This document shows positions 7,145 to 14,809 of a stretch of DNA of 17,358 bases, in pieces. The position numbers and the translations under genes are program-made. Source of the stretch: Pseudomonadota bacterium. Lineage in GTDB: Bacteria; Pseudomonadota; Alphaproteobacteria; Acetobacterales; Acetobacteraceae. The DNA is taken from positions 1 to 17,358 of the forward strand of contig JAKBCB010000023.1 of NCBI GenBank assembly GCA_021808185.1, read 5' to 3'. The notes beneath the pieces are model-generated. The model ran no database searches. It saw nothing but the letters and a program-made list of their open reading frames with translations, and was not told the origin of the DNA. The stretch's first letter is position 1. Each line of letters starts with the position of its first letter.

Positions 7145-8410
7145 ATGACCGACACGCATTGGACGCCACGCCGCCGAGACGTCGTCAAGGGCATCGGCGC
7201 AGCACTGGCCGCACCTCTCGCCGCACCCTTCGTGGCACCGGCGCTCGCGGCCAACAACGCACCCATCCGTTTCGCCATCATGGCCACGCAGATCGCCGAC
7301 CACACCGACTACGTCAACGGCGCCACCCTCGCGGTCGATGAGATCAACGCCGCCGGCGGCGTGAAGGGCCGCCAGATCAAGATCGAGGTGCATGACTTCG
7401 ACCTGCTGACGCCGGAAGGCACGCAAGCCGGCTTCCGCGCCTGCGCCGACAGCAAGCCGGACGCCATCGGCTGCGCCTTCACGCTGATCCGCGTGCCCGC
7501 GCTGGAAGCCCTCGGCGACTACAAGGCGCCGTATCTCAGCGGTGACACGAATTTCGACCTCATCACGTTCGCCAAGAACAATCGCGCCAAATACTGGAAC
7601 TACTTCGAGGTCGATCCGCCGGAAATCTACTACGGCCGCATGTTCCCCAGGTTCCTGGATACGATGGCCGCCGGCGGCGTGTGGAAACCGACCAACAACA
7701 AGGTCCACATCATCCGCGAGCAGTCCAACTACAACATGCAGATCGCCAAGGAGGTGATCGACACGCTGCCGAGCAGCAAGTTCCAGCTCGGCAAGATCAC
7801 CGAGATCCAGTACCCGGTGCAGGACTGGGGCCCGGTGATGCAGGCGATCAAGGAGGAAGGCGCCGGCGTCATCATGCTCGACTACTGGGTGGGCGCCGAG
7901 GAAGCCGCGTTCTGCCAGCAATTCGTCGCCGATCCGGTGAAGGGCGCGCTGGTCTATATCCAGTACGGCCCCTCGCAGCCCGAGTTCCTCAATGTCGCGG
8001 GCAGCGCGGCCGAGGGATTCGTGTGGTCCACCGTGCTGGGCGCCTATGCCGACAAGCAGGGCATGGAGTTCCGCAAGAAATACGCCGCCAAGCACCCCGG
8101 CGTGATCGGGCTGTGCTACACCGGATCAGCCTACGATACCGTCAACATCCTCAAGAATGCCTGGATGGAGGTCGATCCTTCCGACTTCAAGGCGGTGTGC
8201 GACCATATCCGCACGCATCCGTATCGCGGCGTGGACGGGGCGGTGTCGCTCGACAACGAATACCAGGCGGCATTGCATTACCCATTGCAGACCGACGATC
8301 TGAACAAGGGCATGGCGCAGCTCTACTTTCAGGTGCAGGACGGCCAGCATAAGATCATCCAGCCGACCCAGCTGGCCGAGACGCAGTTCCGTACCTTCCC
8401 CTGGGCGTGA
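7145..8410 (+). CDS. ABC transporter substrate-binding protein, branched-chain amino acid/amide family
   Basis: Periplasmic binding protein of 421 residues (Peripla_BP_6/LivJ type), the specificity component of the transporter encoded next. The N-terminus carries a twin-arginine signal: TPRRRDVVKG, then a hydrophobic Ala/Pro-rich stretch with probable cleavage after ALA near residue 35. The mature part starts IRFAIMATQ and contains the lobe-I signature ATLAVDEINAAGGVKGRQI. AGGGGG just upstream supports the ATG. Co-transcribed behind the amine oxidase (57-nt gap) and overlapping the ATPase start by 4 nt. The family binds branched-chain amino acids, urea and short amides. Given the amidase downstream, a small N-substituted amide is a likely ligand, which is inference from context only. 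Confidence 0.92.
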   Translation: MTDTHWTPRRRDVVKGIGAALAAPLAAPFVAPALAANNAPIRFAIMATQIADHTDYVNGATLAVDEINAAGGVKGRQIKIEVHDFDLLTPEGTQAGFRACADSKPDAIGCAFTLIRVPALEALGDYKAPYLSGDTNFDLITFAKNNRAKYWNYFEVDPPEIYYGRMFPRFLDTMAAGGVWKPTNNKVHIIREQSNYNMQIAKEVIDTLPSSKFQLGKITEIQYPVQDWGPVMQAIKEEGAGVIMLDYWVGAEEAAFCQQFVADPVKGALVYIQYGPSQPEFLNVAGSAAEGFVWSTVLGAYADKQGMEFRKKYAAKHPGVIGLCYTGSAYDTVNILKNAWMEVDPSDFKAVCDHIRTHPYRGVDGAVSLDNEYQAALHYPLQTDDLNKGMAQLYFQVQDGQHKIIQPTQLAETQFRTFPWA

Positions 8411-9177
8411 TCGATGCCGGCAAGAGCGCGGGGAACGAGCGGTTGAGCACGGCGCCCGCCCCCGCGCTGTTCGCCTGCGAGGACATCCATATCCGCCTCG
8501 GCGGGCGGCTGATCCTCGAAGGCATCTCGCTCGGCATAAGGCCGGGCGAGATCCTGGGCGTGGTCGGGCCGAACGGCGCGGGCAAGACCACGCTGTTCGA
8601 GATCCTCTCCGGCCGCTACGTGCCGGATCGCGGGCGGGTGATGCTGGGCGGCCAGGACATCACCAAGCTGCGGCTATACGCGCGCGCGCGTCTCGGCCTT
8701 GCCCGCACCTACCAGTCGCCGGTGGTGCCGGACGCGCTGACCGTCGCCGAGGTGTTTCGCGCCGCGCGGCAGGCCTATCCACCGTTCCTCACGCGGTTTC
8801 ACGCCGAATGGGCGGCGGAGAAAGTGGGACTGCGGGTGCCGATGTCCGCGCTGGCCGGCTCGCTGGAAACGCTGAACCGGCGAAAACTGCTGCTCGCCTG
8901 CCTGTTGATGCGCCGCCCGCGCGTGATGCTGCTGGACGAGCCGGCGGCGGGCCTCATCAACTCGGAAATCGACGAACTGGACAGCATCATTCGCCACTTC
9001 GCCAGCGAAATGGGCACGGCGGTGATGCTGGTCGAGCACCGGCTGGAACTGCTCTCGGCCATCGCCGGCCGCTGCGTCGTGCTCGACCTCGGCAAGCTGA
9101 TCGCCGAGGGCGATCCGGAGAAAGTGTTCGAGGACCCGCGCGTGCGGGCCGCCTATTTCGAGGTGGAAGCAGCATGA
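8407..9177 (+). CDS. livG: ABC transporter ATP-binding protein (LivG-like) with degenerate signature motif
   Basis: Cytoplasmic ATPase subunit of 256 residues (symbol by family, substrate unproven). Starts at GTG 8407, which overlaps the preceding TGA (GTGA), implying translational coupling. Walker A is GPNGAGKT (54-61), Q-loop around Q103 (TYQSP), Walker B VMLLDEP with E178, H-loop H211 (LVEHR). The expected C-loop (LSGGQ or LSYGEQ) is replaced by SLETLNRRK near 152-160, with no Ser-Gly pair, so this subunit cannot offer a normal signature motif to its partner. An extra ~20 polar residues precede the fold; a later start is possible, but no better ribosome-binding site is visible. Confidence 0.93.
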   Translation: MIDAGKSAGNERLSTAPAPALFACEDIHIRLGGRLILEGISLGIRPGEILGVVGPNGAGKTTLFEILSGRYVPDRGRVMLGGQDITKLRLYARARLGLARTYQSPVVPDALTVAEVFRAARQAYPPFLTRFHAEWAAEKVGLRVPMSALAGSLETLNRRKLLLACLLMRRPRVMLLDEPAAGLINSEIDELDSIIRHFASEMGTAVMLVEHRLELLSAIAGRCVVLDLGKLIAEGDPEKVFEDPRVRAAYFEVEAA

Positions 9178-9899
9178 CGGACGTGCTGCGCATCGAGGAT
9201 CTCTCCGCCGGCTACGGCCCGCTCGGTGTGCTGCACAGTGTGGGCCTCACCGTGCGCGCGGGCGAGCGGGTCGGCATCATCGGGCTGAACGGGCACGGCA
9301 AATCGACGCTGCTGAAGGCCATCGCGGGGCTGACCGGCTGGCAGAGCGGCTCGATCAAGCTCAACGGCATCGAGATCGGCGGCACGCGCAGCCAGGGGCC
9401 GGGGCGCTATACGCACAAGATCGTGCGCATGGGCCTTGCACTGATGCCGCAGGGCGACGCGCTGTTCCACGGCCTGACCGTCGCCGACCATCTCGACAGC
9501 GGCGCCTACACACGCCGCGCGTGGCGCGAGCGCAAGCAGCGGCGCGAGCATGTGCTCGCCATCTTCCCGCCGCTGGAAAAACTGCTCGGCCAGCCGGTGG
9601 GAAAACTCTCCGGCGGCGAGCGGCGCATGGTCAGCCTCGCGCGCGGGCTGATGGACGACGCGAAACTCCTGCTGATCGACGAACCCTCGCTCGGCCTCGC
9701 GCCGAAAATCAGCAAGGGTCTGATCGAGGCGCTGATGCGGATCGACATCAAGGACGGTGCGATGGTGATCGCCGAACAGAATCTCTCGCTGCTGGAGGGC
9801 AAGGTGTCCCGCCTGATCGGCCTGCACGCCGGTAAGCTGAAGGGCGGCGCGGTGGCGCCCGATATGCCGCTGAGCGAAACCACGCACCATCATCACTGA
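9174..9899 (+). CDS. livF: ABC transporter ATP-binding protein (LivF-like)
   Basis: Second ATPase subunit, 241 residues. ATG at 9174 overlaps the LivG stop (ATGA). Walker A is GLNGHGKS (37-44, His where Ala is usual), a canonical C-loop LSGGE at 145-149, Walker B LLLIDEP with E170, and Gln (Q202, AEQN) at the H-loop position, which is normal for LivF. The C-terminus ends in a natural run of four histidines, seen directly and possibly of no consequence. Paired with the C-loop-degenerate LivG-like protein, it would supply the only intact signature motif of the heterodimer. Confidence 0.94.
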   Translation: MTDVLRIEDLSAGYGPLGVLHSVGLTVRAGERVGIIGLNGHGKSTLLKAIAGLTGWQSGSIKLNGIEIGGTRSQGPGRYTHKIVRMGLALMPQGDALFHGLTVADHLDSGAYTRRAWRERKQRREHVLAIFPPLEKLLGQPVGKLSGGERRMVSLARGLMDDAKLLLIDEPSLGLAPKISKGLIEALMRIDIKDGAMVIAEQNLSLLEGKVSRLIGLHAGKLKGGAVAPDMPLSETTHHHH

Positions 9900-9906
9900 C
9901 GCCACC

Positions 9907-9929
9907 GCCGGCGGGTTCCCGCAGCCGGC
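9907..9929. repeat. Imperfect hairpin between the ATPase and permease genes
   Basis: GCCGGC at 9907-9912 and 9924-9929 flank GGG-TT-CCC, giving an imperfect stem-loop in the 46-nt gap between the LivF-like and LivH-like genes. There is no T-tract, so it is unlikely to terminate transcription. It might stabilise or delimit mRNA segments. Role inferred. Confidence 0.25.
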
Positions 9930-9945
9930 AAGCGATCGAGGCGGC

Positions 9946-10824
9946 ATGGACCCGTATTATCTGGCGCTGACGACGATCAACCTGGCCGCGATCTATGGGC
10001 TGCTCGCGCTCGGCATCTCGATCATCTGGTCGAGCCTGGGCATGATCAACATGGCGCAGGGCTTCACTTTCGCCGTTTCCGGCTATGGGGCGTGGCTGGT
10101 CGCGCAGCACATCAGCACCAATGGGCTGGCGGTCGTCGCGGGCGGCGTCATCACCGGGGCGCTGGCCGGCGCGCTGATCGGCGGGATCGCGTTCATCCCG
10201 CTCTACGACAAACCGAATTTTCCGCTGCGCAGCCTGATCGCGACGCTCGCGATCAGCCTGATGGGCGGGCAATGCCTGCTATGGATCTTCACCCCACGGG
10301 TCAAGGCGCTGCCGAAGATCTTCGGCATCGGCAACGTGCATTTCGGCCCGGTGGTCGCCAGCTACGACAAGATCGGCTCCATCGTCTGCTCGGCCATCCT
10401 GCTGCTGGTAACTCTGGCCTGGATGAAGAGCAGCCGGCGCGGGCTTGAGATCCGCGCGATGATGCAGAACCCCGAAGGGGCGGCACTGGTCGGCGTCGGG
10501 CTGCGCTCGACCGCGATGGCGGTGATGATGGTGACGGGTGCCATGGCCGGCCTCGCCGCCGTGCTGCTGTCGCAGAACTACTTCATCAGCCCGACGGCGG
10601 GCGTGACACCATTGGTCAAGGGCATGGTGGTGGCGCTGGCCGGCGGCCTCGGCAGCGTCGCCGGCGCGCTGATCGCGGCGATCCTGATCGGCTTTATCGA
10701 GGCGGTCACCGCCGTCGGCCTTGGCGGACAGTATGTGCTGATCACTCAGTTTCTGTTCATCATCGCCGTACTGCTGGTGCGCCCGCGCGGGATCGCCGGC
10801 ATGATCGAACATACCCGGGAGTAG
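9946..10824 (+). CDS. livH: ABC transporter permease (LivH-like)
   Basis: Inner-membrane permease of 292 residues with about eight hydrophobic segments. Family features are the N-terminal ALTTINLAAIYGLLALG and MINMAQGF segments, the cytoplasmic coupling loop RRGLEIRAMMQNPEGAALVG around 165-185, and the C-terminal VRPRGIAG. ATG at 9946 has GAGG about 6 nt upstream. Forms the translocation pore with the LivM-like protein, whose GTG start begins 3 nt after this stop. Confidence 0.94.
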   Translation: MDPYYLALTTINLAAIYGLLALGISIIWSSLGMINMAQGFTFAVSGYGAWLVAQHISTNGLAVVAGGVITGALAGALIGGIAFIPLYDKPNFPLRSLIATLAISLMGGQCLLWIFTPRVKALPKIFGIGNVHFGPVVASYDKIGSIVCSAILLLVTLAWMKSSRRGLEIRAMMQNPEGAALVGVGLRSTAMAVMMVTGAMAGLAAVLLSQNYFISPTAGVTPLVKGMVVALAGGLGSVAGALIAAILIGFIEAVTAVGLGGQYVLITQFLFIIAVLLVRPRGIAGMIEHTRE

Positions 10825-10827
10825 AGG

Positions 10828-12366
10828 GTGACGGCCCCGATCGACAACACCGCATCCACGACCGCGCTCGTCGGCACACGGCGGCTGCTGCCACGCTTGG
10901 CCGGGCATGGCGGGGTGAGCTGGCGCCGCTGGCGCTACCCGTTCACCCGCCGCACGCCGCTGCTGATCGAGACCGGCTACAACCCCACCACGCTGGCCAC
11001 CGAACGCCGCATCGTGAACCCGGCGCCAATCCTGTGGCTGATCGCGCTGGCGGCCATCGCCGTGGCACCGCCGGTGTTCGGCAACTCCTCGTTCATCAGT
11101 GCCGCGACCACCTTCGCGCTGTATGCCGCGATCAACGTGATCTGGATGCTGACCATCGGCACCGCCGGCATCTTTTCGCTGGCAAGCCTCGCCACCGTGG
11201 GCGTGGGCGCGTTCGGCGCCGCCTATCTGTCGGTGTACTGGGGCTTCCCGTGGTGGGCGATGTGGATGGTCGGGCCGGTGTTCGGCCTGATCTTCGGCGT
11301 CCTGATCGCCATTCCCGCGATCCGGCTGGAAGGCTTCTATTACGCGCTGCTGACCGTCGGCATCACCGAACTGTGCCGCGTCTATGTCATCCAGTCGCAG
11401 AAACTCGGCGCCGCGGCCTATGGTCTGTTCGGCGCGGATGGCTTCGTGCCGAAGGACATGGCCGAGCGCCCCGGCCTGATCATGGGCTTCTACGCATCGT
11501 TCGTCGTGCTGCTGCTGGCACTCGCGCTGTACCGCGCAATCGACGGCCAGCGCCTCGGCCGCCTGCTGCGCGCGGCGCCCGAGAAGCACGAGGCGTTCGC
11601 CGAGGCGCTCGGCATCAACTACCGCGCCGCCCGCATCCAGGTGTTCCTGATCTCATCGGCGGCGCTGGGCGGCGTCGGCGGGTTCTACGCGACGCTGCTG
11701 CACGGCGCCTCGCCCTCGTTGTTCACCATGGACCAGTTGATGCTGCTGCTGGCCATGATCGTGATCGGCGGCATCGGCCGCACCGAGGGTGCCGTTCTCG
11801 GCACGCTGATCGTGGTGCTGTTCGACAAGGTGTTCATCGGTCTCGGCCCGGCGCGGCTGGTGCTGATCGCCGGGATCATGCTGGCCACGGTGCTGTTCAC
11901 GCGCGGCGGGCTGTTCGGCATTCCCGCGCAGTACCGCGCCTGGCGCGGCAAGCGACAGACGGAGCGCCGGGGCCAGCGCTCCGGCAAGGGAGGTGAGGTC
12001 ATGCCCGACGAAGCAATGGAGATCGCCGACAAACAGTCGATCGTCGCCCGCCGGTTCGACGCGCGGGTGCGCGCGGAGCTGAAAGCCCTGATCACCGACG
12101 CGCTGATCGAGGAGCATCGCACATCCGCGAACAAGCGGCGCAGCGACGCGCTGGAGCGGGTGCTGACGTATTTCCGCCGGGCGGCGGTGGCCGACAAATA
12201 CGCGGTGCTCGCGGTAAAGCCGTTCGCGGAGTACCGCATCGTGGCCCTGTCCGGCCGTCGCGGCGTGCCACCGCGCGTGGTGGACGACCAGGTGTTCACC
12301 ACGCCGGAGGCGGCGTTGCACGGCGTCTTCCTCAAGCGGGTGAGCGACCTGCGGGACTCCACCTGA
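10828..12366 (+). CDS. livM: ABC transporter permease (LivM-like) reading in frame into a dimethylformamidase small-subunit domain
   Basis: 512-residue open frame from GTG 10828 (GGGAG 6 nt upstream). Residues 1-65 are a polar, Arg-rich extension before the first membrane helix. Residues ~66-375 are a LivM permease: many hydrophobic helices, GFYYALLTVGITEL, and a coupling loop near 250 (GRLLRAAPEKHEAFAEALGI). A basic linker (RGKRQTERRGQRSGKGGEV) then runs with no stop into residues 392-512, which resemble the DMFase small subunit. LivM proteins normally end near residue 330-380. Either this is a real fusion tethering the amidase to the membrane, or a stop was lost or a 1-nt sequencing error masks it: an out-of-frame TGA lies at 11994-11996, just before the internal ATG. 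See the separate entry for the internal start. Confidence 0.85.
   Translation: MTAPIDNTASTTALVGTRRLLPRLAGHGGVSWRRWRYPFTRRTPLLIETGYNPTTLATERRIVNPAPILWLIALAAIAVAPPVFGNSSFISAATTFALYAAINVIWMLTIGTAGIFSLASLATVGVGAFGAAYLSVYWGFPWWAMWMVGPVFGLIFGVLIAIPAIRLEGFYYALLTVGITELCRVYVIQSQKLGAAAYGLFGADGFVPKDMAERPGLIMGFYASFVVLLLALALYRAIDGQRLGRLLRAAPEKHEAFAEALGINYRAARIQVFLISSAALGGVGGFYATLLHGASPSLFTMDQLMLLLAMIVIGGIGRTEGAVLGTLIVVLFDKVFIGLGPARLVLIAGIMLATVLFTRGGLFGIPAQYRAWRGKRQTERRGQRSGKGGEVMPDEAMEIADKQSIVARRFDARVRAELKALITDALIEEHRTSANKRRSDALERVLTYFRRAAVADKYAVLAVKPFAEYRIVALSGRRGVPPRVVDDQVFTTPEAALHGVFLKRVSDLRDST
11987..11997 (+). promoter_or_regulatory. Strong internal ribosome-binding site before the small amidase subunit
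   Basis: AAGGGAGGTGAGG spans about 11987-11997 and ends just upstream of the in-frame ATG at 12001. It is among the strongest Shine-Dalgarno-like sequences in the window and sits inside the LivM-like open frame, arguing for independent translation of the downstream domain. Confidence 0.6.
12001..12366 (+). CDS. dmfA1: N,N-dimethylformamidase small (alpha) subunit-like protein, internal start
   Basis: 121 residues if translated from the internal ATG; DmfA1 proteins are about 130. The family is recognised from the second half: LERVLTYFRR, then a Tyr-rich strand region (YAVLAVKPFAEYRIVALSG), then VFTTPEAALHGVFLKRVSDLR, which matches the C-terminal pattern I recall for DmfA1. The first half is helical and charged. 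It lies 25 nt upstream of the large-subunit gene, the standard dmfA1-dmfA2 order. In the known enzyme the small subunit has no active-site metal and forms the heteromer with the large subunit. It is in frame with the LivM-like permease, so it may also exist as a membrane-tethered C-terminal domain. Confidence 0.72.
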   Translation: MPDEAMEIADKQSIVARRFDARVRAELKALITDALIEEHRTSANKRRSDALERVLTYFRRAAVADKYAVLAVKPFAEYRIVALSGRRGVPPRVVDDQVFTTPEAALHGVFLKRVSDLRDST

Positions 12367-12391
12367 GCGCGGACGAAGGAACGCAACGACC

Positions 12392-14707
12392 ATGGCCAAC
12401 ATCCGCATCTGTGCCTACACGGACAAGCTCTCGGTCAAGCCGGGCGAAACGCTGAGCGTGATGGCGAGCACCGATTCAGCCGACCGCGTGCGCGCGCAAC
12501 TCGTGCGCCTGATCCACGGTGACGAAAACCCCGACGGGCCGGGCTTCATCGAGCAGGCCATCGCCTCGCCCATCGACCGCGAATGGCCGGCGCGAAAACA
12601 ATATATCCAGAAGGGCCATTTCCTGCATGTCGCCGATGCGGGGGGCAAACTCGCCGCGTCCGGCCCGATCACGCTGCACGCCTACATCTTCCCGACATTG
12701 CCGCAAGCCGGCCGGCAGATGCTGCTCGGGCGCTGGTCGGTCGATGGCATCAGCGGCTTCGGCCTCGGCATCAATCCGTCCGGGCACCTGGAATTCTGGG
12801 TGGGCGACGGACATGCCACGGACGCGGTCGCGGCGGACGTGAAACTCGTTGCCCAGGTCTGGTATTTCGTTGCCGTCAGCTACGACCCCGCCAGCGGGGC
12901 GGCAACGCTGTACCAGGAATCCGTCGTCAACCGCTACAACAGCCTGCTGTCGAAAATCGTCCCGTACGACTATCGCGCCCATGTCACCGAGACACTGCGT
13001 GTGCGCCCCGCTTTACCAACGGACACCAGCTTCCTGATCGGCGCCGCCACCGAGCGCAATCCGGCGCGCGGCGCATTCTTCAGCCAGTGCTACAACGGCA
13101 AGATCGACCGCTGCGGCGTTCAGGGGGCGGCCCTCGACCGCGCCGCGCTCGATGCCATTCGCGCGGGCGGCGCACCGGACACCGCGCACGTGCTCGCGTA
13201 CTGGGACACCGCCGCCGGCTACACCGGGCACGGCATCGGCGACACCGTGGTGGACACCGGCCCATACCAGTTGCACGCCGAAGGCTACAACCGCCCGGTG
13301 CGCGGCCAGACCGGCTGGAACTGGAACGGCCGCAACGACAGCTTCCGCCTCGCCCCGCACGAATACGGCGGCATCGAGTTCCACAACGACGCGCTGCTCG
13401 ACTGCCGCTGGGAGCCGACGCTCAGCCTGACCATTCCGGCCGATCTGCGCAGCGGTGTGTACGCGGTCAAGCTCACCGCCGGCGATAGCGCGGCCGAGGA
13501 ATACACGCCGTTCTTCGTGCGCGCGGCCAGCCCGAAGGCGCCGGTGTGTCTGCTGATCCCGACCGCGAGCTACCTCGCCTACGCCAACATCGGCACCGCG
13601 TTCGACGGCGCGCTGCTGCAATCCATCACCGCCTCCACACCGATTTTCCAGGAACTCGATATCGAGGTCTACAAGAACGATGTCGAATTCGGGCTCTCGA
13701 CCTACGACACGCACAACGACGGCGCCGGCGTCTGCTATTCGTCCTATCGCCGGCCGATCATCAACATGCGCCCGAAATACCGCGCGCCGGGCATCGGCAC
13801 GCTGTGGCAGTTCCCCGCCGACCTGTCCATCGTCGGCTGGCTGGAGGCGATGAAATACGACTACGAAGTCATCACCGACGAGGATCTCCAGCGCGAGGGC
13901 GTGGCGGCGCTCGCGCCATACCGGGTCGTGCTGAACTGCACACACAACGAATATTACTCCGAACGGATGATGGACGCGACCGAGGATTACCTCGCGCAAG
14001 GCGGGCGCCTGCTCTACCTCGGCGGCAACGGTTACTACTGGTGCGTCGGCTTCCGCGACGACGAGCCCTGGGTGATGGAGGTCCGCAAGCTGGAAGCAGG
14101 CTCGCGCGCGTGGCAGGCACGGCCGGGCGAGCACTACCTCGCCACCACCGGCGAGCGCAGCGGGCTGTGGCGGCATCGCGGCCGGCCGCCGCAGAAGCTG
14201 GTGGGCGTCGGCTTCACGTCCGAGGGCATGGACATCTCCGTGCCGTATCGCCGCATGCCGGACAGCTACCATCGCGCGGTGTCGTGGATTTTCGAGGGGG
14301 TCGAGGGCGAGGTGTTCGGGGATTTCGGCCTCGGCCTCGGCGGTGCCGCCGGCATCGAGATCGATCGCTACGACCTGACCCTAGGCACGCCGCCGCATGC
14401 GCGCATCCTGGCCTCGTCGGAGCCCTTCACCGACAACTATCCGCTGGTGCAGGAGGAGGTCTATTTCATGACGCCGGGCCTCGGCGGCACGCAGCACCCG
14501 ATGGTGCGCGCGGACATCGTGTATTTCACCACGCCGAACCATGGCGCGGTGTTTTCCACCGGCTCCATTGCCTGGGGCAGCGCGTTGCCATGCGCGAACT
14601 ATCAGAACGCCGTCTCGCGCCTGACGAAGAATATCGTCGATGCCTTCCTCACCCCCGGCGCGCTGCCGGGCAGCAGCTACGACGCCGATGAGCGGCACCG
14701 CGACTGA
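12392..14707 (+). CDS. dmfA2: N,N-dimethylformamidase large (beta) subunit-like amidase
   Basis: Hydrolyses N-substituted formamides (dimethylformamide to dimethylamine plus formate in characterised members, EC 3.5.1.56). 771 residues against about 762 in Paracoccus. An N-terminal beta region includes a LamG/concanavalin-like stretch (about 90-250: TLHAYIFPTLP, GISGFGLGINPSGHLEFWVGDG). The catalytic C-terminal half carries CTHNEYYSERMMDA and GGRLLYLGGNGYYW, typical of the family. By spacing against the Paracoccus Tyr399/Tyr440/Glu521 iron site (recalled), the predicted Fe ligands are Y397, Y438 (STYDTHNDG) and E520; 41 residues separate the tyrosines in both. ATG has GAAGGA about 10 nt upstream. 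Last gene of the operon. True substrate may differ from DMF. Confidence 0.92.
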   Translation: MANIRICAYTDKLSVKPGETLSVMASTDSADRVRAQLVRLIHGDENPDGPGFIEQAIASPIDREWPARKQYIQKGHFLHVADAGGKLAASGPITLHAYIFPTLPQAGRQMLLGRWSVDGISGFGLGINPSGHLEFWVGDGHATDAVAADVKLVAQVWYFVAVSYDPASGAATLYQESVVNRYNSLLSKIVPYDYRAHVTETLRVRPALPTDTSFLIGAATERNPARGAFFSQCYNGKIDRCGVQGAALDRAALDAIRAGGAPDTAHVLAYWDTAAGYTGHGIGDTVVDTGPYQLHAEGYNRPVRGQTGWNWNGRNDSFRLAPHEYGGIEFHNDALLDCRWEPTLSLTIPADLRSGVYAVKLTAGDSAAEEYTPFFVRAASPKAPVCLLIPTASYLAYANIGTAFDGALLQSITASTPIFQELDIEVYKNDVEFGLSTYDTHNDGAGVCYSSYRRPIINMRPKYRAPGIGTLWQFPADLSIVGWLEAMKYDYEVITDEDLQREGVAALAPYRVVLNCTHNEYYSERMMDATEDYLAQGGRLLYLGGNGYYWCVGFRDDEPWVMEVRKLEAGSRAWQARPGEHYLATTGERSGLWRHRGRPPQKLVGVGFTSEGMDISVPYRRMPDSYHRAVSWIFEGVEGEVFGDFGLGLGGAAGIEIDRYDLTLGTPPHARILASSEPFTDNYPLVQEEVYFMTPGLGGTQHPMVRADIVYFTTPNHGAVFSTGSIAWGSALPCANYQNAVSRLTKNIVDAFLTPGALPGSSYDADERHRD

Positions 14708-14715
14708 GTATACCG

Positions 14716-14733
14716 GCGGGCGGCACCGCCCGC
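14716..14733 (+). terminator. GC-rich hairpin after the amidase gene
   Basis: GCGGGCG (14716-14722) and CGCCCGC (14727-14733) form a perfect 7-bp stem with a 4-nt loop, starting 9 nt after the DmfA2 stop. There is no T-run after it, so it is at best a weak or Rho-assisted terminator marking the end of the catabolic operon. Confidence 0.4.
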
Positions 14734-14809
14734 ACAGGCTTGCCGAGGCGTGGCCTTGCGTGGAAAGAACCCCTCGGGCCCGCCCGGCGGGCGCAACCCT
14801 GCGAGGACG

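Noticed and set aside
5492..8095. Two minus-strand frames of over 400 codons opposite the amine oxidase and binding-protein genes
   Set aside because: Val/His/Asp-rich antisense translations typical of high-GC codon bias; no motifs.
9885..9896. Four-histidine C-terminus of the LivF-like protein as a cloning tag
   Set aside because: Only four codons, embedded in natural genomic context with no vector sequence; most likely a natural metal-binding or chance run.
10279..11589. 436-codon minus-strand frame opposite the permease genes
   Set aside because: His/Gln/Arg-rich translation complementary to hydrophobic permease codons; not a plausible protein.
13013..14272. 419-codon minus-strand frame opposite the amidase gene
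   Set aside because: Antisense shadow of a gene with clear family motifs.
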